64,000 nucleotides of DNA from assembly GCA_040797845.1 (NCBI GenBank), contig JBFNFA010000013.1, positions 1-64,000 of the forward strand. Reading direction: 5' to 3'. Below the pieces are notes generated by a model. The model did no database searches and was not told the origin of the DNA. It saw only the letters and a list, made by a program, of their open reading frames with translations. Both the position numbers and the translations under genes were made by a program. Origin of the DNA: Clostridium_AW sp040797845 (GTDB lineage: Bacteria > Bacillota > Clostridia > Clostridiales > Clostridiaceae). Shown here one piece after another: positions 9,098 to 18,438 of this stretch; within the stretch, counting starts at the first letter, position 1; every line of letters begins with the position of its first letter.

Positions 9098-10111
9098 TTA
9101 TTCTTTTAAATGAATTTCTCCTACTTTAGTTTTATACCCATCTTTTTTATCGTACTCTATAGTTATTTTTTCTGGTATCTCTTCAACATAGTCAAGTTTA
9201 TACATGGCCTCATATTTATGACCTACTCTTAATGCCTTGCGACTTAAGGAACTCCCCCTGTGGTTTATTTTTTCTTCACCAATAAAGTCTATATTATAGT
9301 ATTCAAATTCCTTATCAGCTTTAAAAGTTATAACCGTAGATATGGATGAAAAGGTTATTTTATCTACTATAAGCTCTATTTCTTCGCCAGTATCATCTTT
9401 AAAGGTATATTTTTTATTTATGTCATATGTTTTTATAGTGTCTTCTATTTTATTTTTTGATGCATTAAATTTGAATCTCCAATCTCCAGTTACGTTATTT
9501 ATTTTATTAAAATTTATATCCATAGTAAAGTTATTTGGTATATCATCCTTACTTATATCATGATCCATCATAACTTGCACCGTTTTATCATCAATTATTC
9601 TATAGTTTCCTCCAGCCGCTCCCTTAATTTCTTTGTTGTTTATTTTAATGCTTTTATCCGGAGTATATGGAAATGTACTTTTCTCCTTATTCATCAATTC
9701 TTCTACTTTTTCTTCAGCTTTTATAGTATAAATTATCATTAAACTATAATCATCCACAACAATTTCATCTAAGGTTACTTCATAACCTTTATCACTTCTA
9801 GTTTCTCCTATAACTTCTGCATAGTCCTGAAATTTTCCATTGTAATTGAAGCTAGAGAAAAAAGTACCTATATTAATATTAGGTAGTTTATCAGCAAGAA
9901 CACTATTATTTAATGTTACAGCGCAAATGCCCATGGCTAAAGCTAATGAAGCTACTAAAACCTTTGCTTTTTTATTAGTTTTTTTATTTATTGAATTCTT
10001 AAATTTATTTTTAATTCTGCGGATTGTTATATCGTCAACATTTATATCTTCTTTTTCTATTAAGTCTAAATCTAAACTAATTTCATTAAAATGCTCGTAT
10101 ATATCCTTCAT
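9098..10111 (-). CDS. DUF4179 membrane protein, probable ECF anti-sigma factor
   Basis: A 337-aa protein with an acidic N-terminal cytoplasmic segment (about 1-50), one membrane helix (about 51-68) and a large extracytoplasmic domain rich in beta-strand-like sequence. Such DUF4179 proteins are commonly encoded next to ECF sigma factors and are thought to hold the sigma factor at the membrane. Here it overlaps the sigma gene by 26 bases, which implies translational coupling. A GGGAGG site supports the ATG. The signal it senses cannot be read from the sequence. Confidence 0.8.
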   Translation of the reverse strand: MKDIYEHFNEISLDLDLIEKEDINVDDITIRRIKNKFKNSINKKTNKKAKVLVASLALAMGICAVTLNNSVLADKLPNINIGTFFSSFNYNGKFQDYAEVIGETRSDKGYEVTLDEIVVDDYSLMIIYTIKAEEKVEELMNKEKSTFPYTPDKSIKINNKEIKGAAGGNYRIIDDKTVQVMMDHDISKDDIPNNFTMDINFNKINNVTGDWRFKFNASKNKIEDTIKTYDINKKYTFKDDTGEEIELIVDKITFSSISTVITFKADKEFEYYNIDFIGEEKINHRGSSLSRKALRVGHKYEAMYKLDYVEEIPEKITIEYDKKDGYKTKVGEIHLKE

Positions 10112-10697
10112 CCATATATACCTCCCTTGAGTTTTTATATCTATCTCTTAACTGATTTCTTCCCCTTGATAATCTCGTATATACTGAACTTATTGAGAGG
10201 TTTAAATCTTTAGCTATATCTTCTACGGATTGTTCTAAATAATATCTCATTATAAATATCTTTTTATCTATATCATTCATACTATTTATATAGTTATATA
10301 ACTCCTCTTTCTCTTCTTTTAATATTATGTCTTCTTCTATTGAAAAATCAGAAGTTATACTGCATTGCTCAATGTGCACTTTTTCCTTTTCACTAATCAG
10401 CTTTCTATAATAATCTATGGATTTATATCTAGCTATAACACAAATCCAATTCTTAAACCTTCTCTCTTCTCCTTCTAATTCAATATTGTCTTCCCCAGAA
10501 TATTTATCAATATTTTCCCATATATTTAGCAATACATCATTCATACATTCGTCAATGATTCCTTTATCATTAAATAGAGATAATACTTTATATATTACTT
10601 TATAAAGGAGTCTCCCATATTCATCTACAAAAAAATCCATGGCCTGTGGATTTTTTCTTTTAATTTTTTGTATAAGGTTTCTCTTTGTTGCTTTCAA
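10086..10697 (-). CDS. ECF-type RNA polymerase sigma factor
   Basis: A 203-aa sigma-70 family protein with region 2 (about 18-90: FVDEYGRLLYKVIYKVL...FKNWICVIARYKSIDYYRK) and region 4 (about 135-190: IMRYYLEQSVEDIAKDLNLSISSVYTRLSRGRNQLRDRY, a helix-turn-helix binding the -35). It starts with TTG behind AAAGGAG. Paired with the overlapping DUF4179 gene, it should control an envelope-response regulon and probably its own operon. Confidence 0.88.
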   Translation of the reverse strand: MKATKRNLIQKIKRKNPQAMDFFVDEYGRLLYKVIYKVLSLFNDKGIIDECMNDVLLNIWENIDKYSGEDNIELEGEERRFKNWICVIARYKSIDYYRKLISEKEKVHIEQCSITSDFSIEEDIILKEEKEELYNYINSMNDIDKKIFIMRYYLEQSVEDIAKDLNLSISSVYTRLSRGRNQLRDRYKNSREVYMDEGYIRAF

Positions 10698-10733
10698 TGT
10701 AATTTGTCTCCTTTCATATAGCTTTAAGAGCTC

Positions 10734-10773
10734 TTCATATAATTACTACGTTCTACTATATGAATTTCTTACA
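10734..10773 (-). promoter_or_regulatory. Possible autoregulatory ECF promoter and inverted repeat
   Basis: Upstream of the sigma gene the minus strand has TGTAAG (10768-10773) and CGTA (10747-10750) separated by 17 bases, loosely like ECF -35/-10 pairs. An inverted repeat TTCATATA/TATATGAA (10734-10741, 10757-10764) overlaps it. This is pattern reading only. Confidence 0.3.
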
Positions 10774-10784
10774 GAAATAAAAAA

Positions 10785-10809
10785 AAGATATAGGAAAATC
10801 CTATATCTT
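10785..10809 (-). terminator. Terminator after the ftsH-thioesterase pair
   Basis: AAGATATAGGA (10785-10795) pairs with TCCTATATCTT (10799-10809) around a 3-base loop; the minus strand then runs into eight Ts. Confidence 0.85.
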
Positions 10810-10816
10810 CTTTTAT

Positions 10817-11206
10817 TTATTTTAATCTATCCATAAAATCTTTTCTATTAACTATATATCTAATATGTGTACCTTCACCGATTTTACCTTTTTCATCCCA
10901 AGCATTTACTTTAAAGAATAGTTTTTTTCCATCAACTTTTTCTAAAAATGCTTCACATTTAACCTTCATATTCATCGGTGTAGCCTTTAAATGTTTTACA
11001 TTTATATCTATTCCTACAGTAGTAAATTCGTTACTTAAGTGAAGTCCTACACAATTTTTCGCTGCATTCTCCATAAGAGCAATCATTGCTGGAGTAGCAA
11101 GAACCTCTAAATCTCCAGAGCCATGCTCTATAGCTGTATTCTTTTCTCCAACTGTAATTTCTACAGTGGAGTTGATTCCCTCTTTTAAGTTAAATTCCAC
11201 TTTCAT
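10817..11206 (-). CDS. Hotdog-fold thioesterase, FlK-like
   Basis: A 129-aa single-domain hotdog protein resembling the fluoroacetyl-CoA thioesterase FlK family. The FlK catalytic triad Thr42/Glu50/His76 has counterparts Thr38, Glu46 and His72 with identical spacing (ATPAMIALMENAA and VKHLKATP). The physiological substrate in clostridia is not known, and fluoroacetyl-CoA is unlikely. It follows ftsH by about 20 bases and shares its terminator. Start is ambiguous between GTG (11209) and the next ATG (11206); the upstream ribosome site is poor, suggesting coupling to ftsH. Confidence 0.85.
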   Translation of the reverse strand: MKVEFNLKEGINSTVEITVGEKNTAIEHGSGDLEVLATPAMIALMENAAKNCVGLHLSNEFTTVGIDINVKHLKATPMNMKVKCEAFLEKVDGKKLFFKVNAWDEKGKIGEGTHIRYIVNRKDFMDRLK

Positions 11207-11228
11207 CACTCATTTCTACTTATTCATA

Positions 11229-13034
11229 TTAATTATTATTGAATATCTCCTCGAATTCGTTCGCTTCTAGCTTTTCTTTTTCAAGCAAAGCTTGAGCAAC
11301 TGCATGAAGTTTACTCATATTCTTATCAAGTAGATTTTCAGCTTTTTTGTATGCTGTATCAATTAACTTTCTAACTTCTTTGTCTATTTTAGAGGCAATT
11401 TCTTCACTATAGTTTTTACTTTTGCTGAAATCTCTTCCTAAAAATACTTCCTCATGACCGCTTCCAAAAGCTATTGGTCCTAATTCTTCACTCATTCCAT
11501 AGTCCATAATCATTTTTTTAGCTATAGTAGTAGCCCTATCAATGTCATTTTTAGCACCTGTGCTAATATCTCCAATTACTAGTTTTTCTGCTACTCTTCC
11601 TCCTAGTAATCCTACTATTTGATCTTCTAATTTTGATTTTGACATATATGAACTATCCTTTTCAGGTAAATGCATAGTATAGCCTCCAGCCATACCTCTA
11701 GGAACTATACTTATCTGATGAACAGGATCAGCGTTTGGCAATGACTTCATAACAACCGCATGGCCCGCTTCATGATAAGCTGTAAGTTTTCTGTCATCTT
11801 CATCTATTACTCTACTCTTCTTTTCTGGTCCAGCAATTACCCTTGTTACAGCTTCCTCTAATTCTTCCATTTCAATTTCTTTTTTATTTTTTCTTACTGT
11901 TAAAAGAGCTGCCTCATTCATTAAGTTTTCTAAGTCTGCACCAGTAAAACCTGGAGTTCTTTTAGCTAATACATCTAATTTAATATTCTCTGATAAAGGC
12001 TTATTTTTAGAATGTACTTTTAAAATTTCCTCTCTACCCTTAACGTCTGGTGCCCCTACTATAATCTGTCTATCAAATCTTCCTGGTCTTAATAATGCAG
12101 GGTCTAATATATCTGGCCTATTGGTAGCCGCAATCATTATTATTCCTTCATTTGCAGCGAAACCATCCATTTCAACAAGTAATTGGTTTAACGTCTGTTC
12201 TCTTTCGTCATGTCCTCCACCAAATCCTGCTCCTCTTTGTCTACCTACTGCATCTATCTCATCTATAAAAATTATACAGGATGAATTCTTTTTAGCTTGA
12301 TCGAATAAGTCTCTAACTCTAGATGCTCCAACACCTACAAACATTTCCACAAAATCTGAACCAGATATACTAAAGAATGGTACACCTGCTTCTCCTGCTA
12401 TAGCCTTAGCAAGCAATGTTTTACCTGTTCCTGGAGGCCCTACTAGCAATACGCCCTTTGGTATTCTTGCGCCTACTTCTGCATATCTCTTAGGCTGCTT
12501 TAAAAAATCAACTATTTCAGCCAATTCTTCCTTTTCCTCATCTGCGCCAGCAACATCGGCAAAAGTTACTTTACGCTTATCCGGACTGGCCATTTTGGCT
12601 CTACTTTTACCGAAGTTCATTACATTTCTATTACCCCCACTTTGGGATTGTTGCATGAACATAAACCAAAATATTACAAACATCAGTATTAATATCGCAC
12701 TAGGGAGATAGTTTAGCCATATAGGAGCTCTTGTAGGCGGTAAATAGGATTCTCCTACATCACCATTTTTATCATTTTTACTTATAAAGGTATTTAATCT
12801 TTCAAAAGGGACAAACATTTCAAATTGGGTACCATCTTTAAGAGTACCAGATACTGTTACTCTGTCTTCCTTAACTTGAAAATCTTTAACTTCATTATTT
12901 ATCCAGTGTTTCTGAAATTGACTAAAATTTATATTTTTTAAAGGCTCATTAGTTCTTACTAAAAATAAAGCCGAAAATATAACCACTACAAATATAACAA
13001 CCCAGGCCGTTGCACTTGAAAATCTCTTATTCAT
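11229..13034 (-). CDS. ftsH: ATP-dependent zinc metalloprotease FtsH
   Basis: Membrane-anchored AAA+ protease that degrades misfolded membrane proteins and regulators. It has two N-terminal membrane helices (about 8-27 and 108-127) flanking an extracytoplasmic domain, Walker A GPPGTGKT (about 199-206), Walker B IIFIDEIDA, the second-region-of-homology arginines (RPGRFDR), and the zinc-binding HEAGH with a downstream Asp. At 601 aa it is slightly shorter than Bacillus FtsH, with a short C-terminal tail. It lies in the conserved tilS-hpt-ftsH order. Confidence 0.97.
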   Translation of the reverse strand: MNKRFSSATAWVVIFVVVIFSALFLVRTNEPLKNINFSQFQKHWINNEVKDFQVKEDRVTVSGTLKDGTQFEMFVPFERLNTFISKNDKNGDVGESYLPPTRAPIWLNYLPSAILILMFVIFWFMFMQQSQSGGNRNVMNFGKSRAKMASPDKRKVTFADVAGADEEKEELAEIVDFLKQPKRYAEVGARIPKGVLLVGPPGTGKTLLAKAIAGEAGVPFFSISGSDFVEMFVGVGASRVRDLFDQAKKNSSCIIFIDEIDAVGRQRGAGFGGGHDEREQTLNQLLVEMDGFAANEGIIMIAATNRPDILDPALLRPGRFDRQIIVGAPDVKGREEILKVHSKNKPLSENIKLDVLAKRTPGFTGADLENLMNEAALLTVRKNKKEIEMEELEEAVTRVIAGPEKKSRVIDEDDRKLTAYHEAGHAVVMKSLPNADPVHQISIVPRGMAGGYTMHLPEKDSSYMSKSKLEDQIVGLLGGRVAEKLVIGDISTGAKNDIDRATTIAKKMIMDYGMSEELGPIAFGSGHEEVFLGRDFSKSKNYSEEIASKIDKEVRKLIDTAYKKAENLLDKNMSKLHAVAQALLEKEKLEANEFEEIFNNN

Positions 13035-13114
13035 TTTTGGCCCCCCTCTCTTTCTAATTTATAATGTAAAATTGTATCATACGCGAGAATTGTTTACAAT
13101 ATTGTTAATATTAA

Positions 13115-13660
13115 TTATTTATAGACTTCTTCTTTTAAAATACCAACATAAGGTAAGTTCCTATACTTTTCAGAATAGTCAAGTCCATATCCTACTAGGA
13201 AATAATCTGGCACTTCAAATCCCATATATTTTGCATTTATTTCTACCATTCTTCTTTCAGGCTTATTTAGTAGAGAAGCTATTTCTATTGAGGCTGGCTG
13301 CCTTCCCTTTAAATAGTCAACTAGATATCTTAATGTTGTTCCTGTATCTATTATGTCCTCTATTATTAATACATGTTTTCCTTCTATTTCAAAATCTAAA
13401 TCCTTTAATATTCTTACTACACCTGATGTAGTTGAGGAATTTCCATAACTTGATACAGCCATAAAGTCAATGGAACAAGGAATTTCTATTTCTTTTATTA
13501 AGTCTGCCATAAATGGAACAGAACCTTTTAATACTCCAATCAACAATAAGTCTTTACCAATATAATCTTTGCTTATTTGTTTACCTATTTCTCTAATTTT
13601 ACTTCTTATTTGCTCTTCATCAAATAATACTTCTTTAATGTCGTCTTTCATTTGACTCAT
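13115..13660 (-). CDS. hpt: Hypoxanthine phosphoribosyltransferase
   Basis: Purine salvage enzyme converting hypoxanthine or guanine plus PRPP to IMP or GMP. The type I phosphoribosyltransferase signature VLIIEDIIDTGTTLRYL (about 93-109) is intact, as are the LLIGVLKGS loop near residue 40 and a C-terminal VGYGLDY segment. Length 181 aa is typical. Its ATG overlaps the tilS stop in ATGA, so translation is coupled. In Bacillus HprT and TilS, encoded in the same order, act together in regulating ftsH; whether this holds here is inference. Confidence 0.96.
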   Translation of the reverse strand: MSQMKDDIKEVLFDEEQIRSKIREIGKQISKDYIGKDLLLIGVLKGSVPFMADLIKEIEIPCSIDFMAVSSYGNSSTTSGVVRILKDLDFEIEGKHVLIIEDIIDTGTTLRYLVDYLKGRQPASIEIASLLNKPERRMVEINAKYMGFEVPDYFLVGYGLDYSEKYRNLPYVGILKEEVYK

Positions 13661-15045
13661 TCTTCAGCCTCTCTTTCAATAAAAATTTTTAATATATTTT
13701 TTGTAGATTTTTCAATCTTAAATTTTTCACTAGTTCTATAGCCTACTATCCATGCAATTTCTTCACCAAAACATATCAATGGTATACTATCCCTCTTCTC
13801 TTTAGGAATTTTTAAATCTATAAATAAATCTTTTAGTTTTTTACTTCCTTTCATTCCTAGGGGAATAATACGATCTCCATCTCTTCTATATCTTAGTATA
13901 ACATCATCATTTATTTTATCATAATCAAAATATTTTACATCATCATTTTTAAATTTTTCATTTATTTCTTCTATACTTATTATCTCTAAATTTACACATA
14001 TATCTTTAGTAATTTGATTTTTGCCTAATTGTAATTTATATTCACTCTCATTGTTCTCTAGACATAAGTCTAATTTACTTAAAATATGTATGTCTCCATA
14101 ATTGTTAATAGCTACAAAATTACCAGGTAACATTATAGTTTTACCTGTATTAGAACATTGTAACTTTATAATATCATCAATATGTACCTTTTCATAATTA
14201 AATAAATTACCTTTTAAAGACTCTATAGAGCTTCTGATAACTCTAGATACTATAGCCTTATGTTCAAAAAACAATTTTTTTGATAAGATAATTCTATCTT
14301 TCTCTACACTAGTATATTTATTATAAAACTCCTTACTTAAAAAATCCATAAAGTCCATATCTATTGTAATATTTTCTACTAATCTATTAATTGAGTCAAT
14401 AATATTACTATTGAAATTTTCTTCTATGTAAGGTATTAATTCTAGTCTTATTTTATTTCTAGTATATATGGTTTCTAAATTAGTCTTATCCAATCTAGGT
14501 TTTAAATCATTTGTAGAACAGTATTTCTCAATTTCTTCTCTAGTTATATTTAATAATGGTCTTATGTATGTATTATCTCTTACCGGTCTTATACCTGCAA
14601 GACCTTGTATTCCTGTTCCCCTCATTATTCTCATAAGAACAGTTTCGCATTGATCATTTGCATTATGGGCTAAAGCAATTTTATCGCCTTCCACTTTTTT
14701 CATGACTTCATCAAAAAACATATATCTTGCTTCTCTCGCCGTTGTCTCAAAAGACATTTTTTTCTCTTTGGCTAAATTAGCAACGTCTATTTTTATGCTA
14801 TGAAAATCTATAGCATACTGTTTACAAAATCCTCTTACATATTCTTCATCTTCATCCGCTTCATCACCTCTTAGACAGTGGTTAATATGAGCTGCATATA
14901 ACTCTATTGAGTATTTTTCCTTTAAAGTACTAAGAATATGTAATAAACATATGGAATCTGGTCCTCCAGATACTGCCACAATTATTTTATCGCCTTTTTT
15001 TATCATTTGATTATCTTCTATAGTCCTAATAACCTTCTGTAGCAA
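13657..15045 (-). CDS. tilS: tRNA(Ile)-lysidine synthase
   Basis: Converts the wobble C of the CAU anticodon of tRNA-Ile2 to lysidine, so that it reads AUA. It carries the PP-loop SGGPDS (about 29-34) for ATP binding and the TilS core and C-terminal domains (DLFIDLKIPKEKRDSIPLI). The open frame extends to 15117, but those residues are not family-like. The TTG at 15043-15045 follows AGGGAAGTGA at five bases and gives the expected start MLQKVIRTIED. That gives 462 aa. First gene of tilS-hpt-ftsH. Confidence 0.93.
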   Translation of the reverse strand: MLQKVIRTIEDNQMIKKGDKIIVAVSGGPDSICLLHILSTLKEKYSIELYAAHINHCLRGDEADEDEEYVRGFCKQYAIDFHSIKIDVANLAKEKKMSFETTAREARYMFFDEVMKKVEGDKIALAHNANDQCETVLMRIMRGTGIQGLAGIRPVRDNTYIRPLLNITREEIEKYCSTNDLKPRLDKTNLETIYTRNKIRLELIPYIEENFNSNIIDSINRLVENITIDMDFMDFLSKEFYNKYTSVEKDRIILSKKLFFEHKAIVSRVIRSSIESLKGNLFNYEKVHIDDIIKLQCSNTGKTIMLPGNFVAINNYGDIHILSKLDLCLENNESEYKLQLGKNQITKDICVNLEIISIEEINEKFKNDDVKYFDYDKINDDVILRYRRDGDRIIPLGMKGSKKLKDLFIDLKIPKEKRDSIPLICFGEEIAWIVGYRTSEKFKIEKSTKNILKIFIEREAEE

Positions 15046-15097
15046 GTCAATCACTTCCCTAGATTTTATAATTTTTATTATAACATAAATAATCGCT

Positions 15098-15143
15098 AAA
15101 AAACCAGAAATCCTCAATAAGTACTGCTGATTTCTGGTTTTTT
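15098..15143 (-). terminator. Terminator downstream of spoIIE
   Basis: Perfect 15-bp stem (15098-15112 with 15129-15143) ending in a T-run on the minus strand, two bases from the spoIIE stop codon. Confidence 0.85.
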
Positions 15144-15144
15144 G

Positions 15145-17532
15145 TTAGTATAGAGAATAGACTTTTGATACAATAACTGTCATATCATCTTTTACCTTTC
15201 CATTACTTAATTCTTTTACCCTAGATATGATATCTTGACAAAGTTCTTGTGGATTATTATATTTACTTTCTTGTAAATATTTTAGTAGCCAATCCACTTT
15301 ACCTGCTTCTTCATTATTGTAGTCTAATATTCCGTCACTTAACATTACTAATATGTCTCCATTTTTAACCTGCTTTTTTATTATATCCACATCTACTTTA
15401 TCTAAAACCCCAATAGGCAAAGTTCTAGATTTTATAACTTCTACCTTATCTTTAGACTTTATAAAACTTGGCACGGCTCCAACCTTCATAAAATTAGCTT
15501 GTCCTGTATAGAGATCAATACTATTTAGATCTACGGTTGAAAATTTCTCATTTTCTGAAAATTTTATAGTCATAAGAGAATTTACTGTGTTAATAGCATT
15601 TATTTCAGTAAATCCAGCTTTTAAAAATTTTTGAATAAGTTCTACTGCTGCACCACTTTCTTGATAAGCTTCTGGCCCTGAACCCATTCCATCGCTTATT
15701 AGTGTTAAATATGTACCATCCTTCATCTTATCATAAACATAGCTATCCCCATTTAGCTTTTCCCCATCTTTACACATTCTTCCTACATATGAAGATATGT
15801 GATATTTAGGTGTTTCCTCCAATATCAAATTACAACTCTTACTACACATGTCAATATTACATCCTTCATTGCTTACACACATAACCTTACCCGTTACAGA
15901 ATTTATAAGTGGGAGAACCTCCTTTATGCACCTATGTTTTCCACCGCAAACATTTAGGGACAATTTAATTACCAGTCTATCTTTTTTATTATTATAACAA
16001 AACACATTTCTGTATTTTATATTATTTTTATTTAGTACCCTTCTTAAGTCTTTTTCTATGTATTTATCAAATTGTATATCAACATCAATATTTTTTGCCA
16101 TTTCATCTACAGAATAAGCTATATTGCCAATTTGTGTAGCCAAATATTCTCTACATTCACTTAAACTTTTTCTCCACATTTCATCTATAATATGATTTTT
16201 CATAATGTCTTTTGTATTTTCAATTAAATAAGATCTTTTTACACATTTTCTTGCTAATTCCTTAGGTATATATTCTTTGCACTCTTCATAGCCTTCTATA
16301 AGCTCTGAAAATGCTGAATATGTATAATAACTTTCTCTTTTCCAACATATATTTCTCATATCACAACTACTACAAACTCTATCTGCTAGATTCTGTATTA
16401 ATACACTACTCTTAGTTTTCATTCTTAACTTATCATTATCAGCTAAGTTCTCTAAGGTCTTCCTCATATCTAGTAGCAACTGTGAAAAATCCATTAATCC
16501 ATCGTTAAATAACTCTTTAACATTATGTATATAATTCTCTTTTAAATTCTCCCCCTTTGATTGCCAATCTAATTCAATTTCCATCTTTTTATACCACTTC
16601 AAAGGTATGGCATAGAATATTGCTAACGCTACCAATGCCTCCCCAATTTGAAACTGAACTCCTATATCTGAATACAATTTTAAAATCGAAAACATTACAA
16701 TGTATGCAATTCCACTAGCCCATTTTCCTGTTTCTTTAAATATACCTGCCATCAAACCACAAATTCCATAAGTGCCTATAAAGGCTACCATATTGTTGGT
16801 AGATATTCCGATTATTGCCCCCAATGCTACTCCACAAGCTCCCCCTGCCGAACTATCTTTAACGTATCCTATCATTACTATGAAAGTAAGAGCTATTATA
16901 TTTCTAATAGAAAGCCCAAATAAGTTTATGCCCCAAGTCCCTGCAATAAATAGAGATAAAGTAATAGCCATACTTATAGTTTCTTCACTACTGTATAAAT
17001 GCTTGTTTTTATATTCTTCAATGCATATCGTAGAATAATTAATAATATAATATATTGGGAAGATGCACGCTAATTCAAATAAAGCATTAAAAATTGACAA
17101 TCCCAGAGTAACATGAATGACAAATTTATTAAAAATAGCTAATTGGATAAATATAATTCCTAAACTTATAGACAATTTCTTGTTTTTATCCATTTCATTA
17201 AATACATATCCAAACAAGCTTATTGTTAATGCCTGTATAATATATATCCAGATATTTTTCACTGCATAAAAAACAGACAAATATCCTATAACCGTTCCTA
17301 CACCGGTAACTACTGAAATTCTCTTGTCCATTTTTAATATACTAGCTATAAGAAATGCTATACCAAAAGGAGCCATCAAATTAATCATAACAACTCTACT
17401 TATAAGTATACTACCTATAAAATAAAGTATATATTTTATGGGTAACGCCATATTAAATATTTTTTTCTTTTGTATTTCGTTATGTAGATTTCTAATTCTT
17501 TGATATGGAAGTATATCCGCTCCATACTGCAT
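15145..17532 (-). CDS. spoIIE: Stage II sporulation protein E, PP2C phosphatase
   Basis: Membrane serine phosphatase that dephosphorylates SpoIIAA and thereby activates sigma-F in the forespore; it also acts at the polar septum. The 795-aa protein has about ten N-terminal membrane helices (about 30-310), a central regulatory region with a Cys-rich patch (CSSCDMRNICW) and a C-terminal PP2C domain (about 585-795) with the metal-binding Asp-Gly pairs in SDGMGSG and SDGILDY. An AGAGGTGGTGG site precedes the ATG. It is monocistronic, between the tRNA cluster and tilS as in related genomes. Confidence 0.97.
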   Translation of the reverse strand: MQYGADILPYQRIRNLHNEIQKKKIFNMALPIKYILYFIGSILISRVVMINLMAPFGIAFLIASILKMDKRISVVTGVGTVIGYLSVFYAVKNIWIYIIQALTISLFGYVFNEMDKNKKLSISLGIIFIQLAIFNKFVIHVTLGLSIFNALFELACIFPIYYIINYSTICIEEYKNKHLYSSEETISMAITLSLFIAGTWGINLFGLSIRNIIALTFIVMIGYVKDSSAGGACGVALGAIIGISTNNMVAFIGTYGICGLMAGIFKETGKWASGIAYIVMFSILKLYSDIGVQFQIGEALVALAIFYAIPLKWYKKMEIELDWQSKGENLKENYIHNVKELFNDGLMDFSQLLLDMRKTLENLADNDKLRMKTKSSVLIQNLADRVCSSCDMRNICWKRESYYTYSAFSELIEGYEECKEYIPKELARKCVKRSYLIENTKDIMKNHIIDEMWRKSLSECREYLATQIGNIAYSVDEMAKNIDVDIQFDKYIEKDLRRVLNKNNIKYRNVFCYNNKKDRLVIKLSLNVCGGKHRCIKEVLPLINSVTGKVMCVSNEGCNIDMCSKSCNLILEETPKYHISSYVGRMCKDGEKLNGDSYVYDKMKDGTYLTLISDGMGSGPEAYQESGAAVELIQKFLKAGFTEINAINTVNSLMTIKFSENEKFSTVDLNSIDLYTGQANFMKVGAVPSFIKSKDKVEVIKSRTLPIGVLDKVDVDIIKKQVKNGDILVMLSDGILDYNNEEAGKVDWLLKYLQESKYNNPQELCQDIISRVKELSNGKVKDDMTVIVSKVYSLY

Positions 17533-17763
17533 AATTTACCCACCACCTCTAGATTTTTTATTTAATTATAACAGAGGCACATGGAAATAAATGTCATTTA
17601 CTGGGAAAAGTTTATATTTTTTTAAAGACATATATTTATACTATTTAACATAAAAATTATACTTTAGGGAAAATTTGAAGTTTTGCTAAGAATAAAGGCA
17701 GGTGCTATTTATAACTTGTTATAACTTGCAAGATAAGCAAATATTATTTAGTAAATAACAAAA

Positions 17764-17787
17764 ATGATTACCTTGTCAGGTAATCAT
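17764..17787 (-). terminator. Terminator of the tRNA cluster
   Basis: ATGATTACC (17764-17772) pairs with GGTAATCAT (17779-17787), followed by TTTTTGTTATT on the minus strand, four bases past the last tRNA. Confidence 0.85.
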
Positions 17788-17791
17788 CACT

Positions 17792-17868
17792 TGGTAGCGG
17801 AAATAGGACTTGAACCTACGACACTCCGGGTATGAACCGAATGCTCTAGCCAGCTGAGCTATTCCGCC
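17792..17868 (-). tRNA. tRNA-Met (CAT), copy 2 in transcription order
   Basis: Cloverleaf with acceptor GGCGGAA/TTCCGCT (G1-U72 wobble), anticodon loop TTCATAC giving CAT, D-loop and T arm (GGTTCAAGTCC) normal, CCA encoded. It resembles elongator Met, not the lysidine-modified tRNA-Ile2, but the CAT anticodon alone does not decide this. Confidence 0.9.
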
Positions 17869-17879
17869 ATATTTCATTA

Positions 17880-17955
<76 letters not shown>

Positions 17956-17966
17956 ATATTATATTT

Positions 17967-18055
17967 TGGTGCCGAAGACCGGAATCGAACCGGTACGGTG
18001 TTTTAGCACCGCAGGATTTTAAGTCCTGTGCGTCTGCCAGTTCCGCCACTTCGGC
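17967..18055 (-). tRNA. tRNA-Leu (TAA), copy 2
   Basis: Class II tRNA of 89 bases including CCA, with a long variable arm, acceptor GCCGAAG/CTTCGGC and anticodon loop CTTAAAA giving TAA. Confidence 0.95.
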
Positions 18056-18064
18056 AAATATATA

Positions 18065-18141
18065 TGGTAGCGGAAATAGGACTTGAACCTACGACACTCC
18101 GGGTATGAACCGAATGCTCTAGCCAGCTGAGCTATTCCGCC
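18065..18141 (-). tRNA. tRNA-Met (CAT), copy 1
   Basis: Identical to the tRNA at 17792-17868. Third gene of the first transcribed unit. Confidence 0.9.
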
Positions 18142-18152
18142 ATATTTCATTA

Positions 18153-18228
<76 letters not shown>

Positions 18229-18239
18229 ATATTATATTT

Positions 18240-18328
18240 TGGTGCCGAAGACCGGAATCGAACCGGTACGGTGTTTTAGCACCGCAGGATTTTAAGTCCT
18301 GTGCGTCTGCCAGTTCCGCCACTTCGGC
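18240..18328 (-). tRNA. tRNA-Leu (TAA), copy 1
   Basis: Identical to the tRNA at 17967-18055. It is the first tRNA behind the cluster promoter. Confidence 0.95.
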
Positions 18329-18362
18329 ATTTGTTTGTATATCACTTCTTGCGACATAGTCT

Positions 18363-18391
18363 ATTATATATTAACTATTTATTTATGTCAA
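18363..18391 (-). promoter_or_regulatory. Promoter of the tRNA cluster
   Basis: Perfect consensus on the minus strand: TTGACA (18386-18391), 17-base spacer, TATAAT (18363-18368), about 30 bases before the first tRNA-Leu. Confidence 0.85.
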
Positions 18392-18413
18392 CACATATTT
18401 TTTTATTTATAAA

Positions 18414-18433
18414 AAGAGGCTATTAAGCCTCTT
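18414..18433 (-). terminator. Terminator downstream of the S1-domain gene
   Basis: AAGAGGC (18414-18420) pairs with GCCTCTT (18427-18433); TTTTTATAAATAAAAAAA follows on the minus strand. Confidence 0.75.
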
Positions 18434-18438
18434 ATTTT

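Noticed and set aside
13072..13431. 119-codon plus-strand frame antisense to hpt
   Set aside because: Fully inside the hpt/ftsH spacer and hpt coding sequence, with no ribosome site and a composition that is the mirror of hpt.
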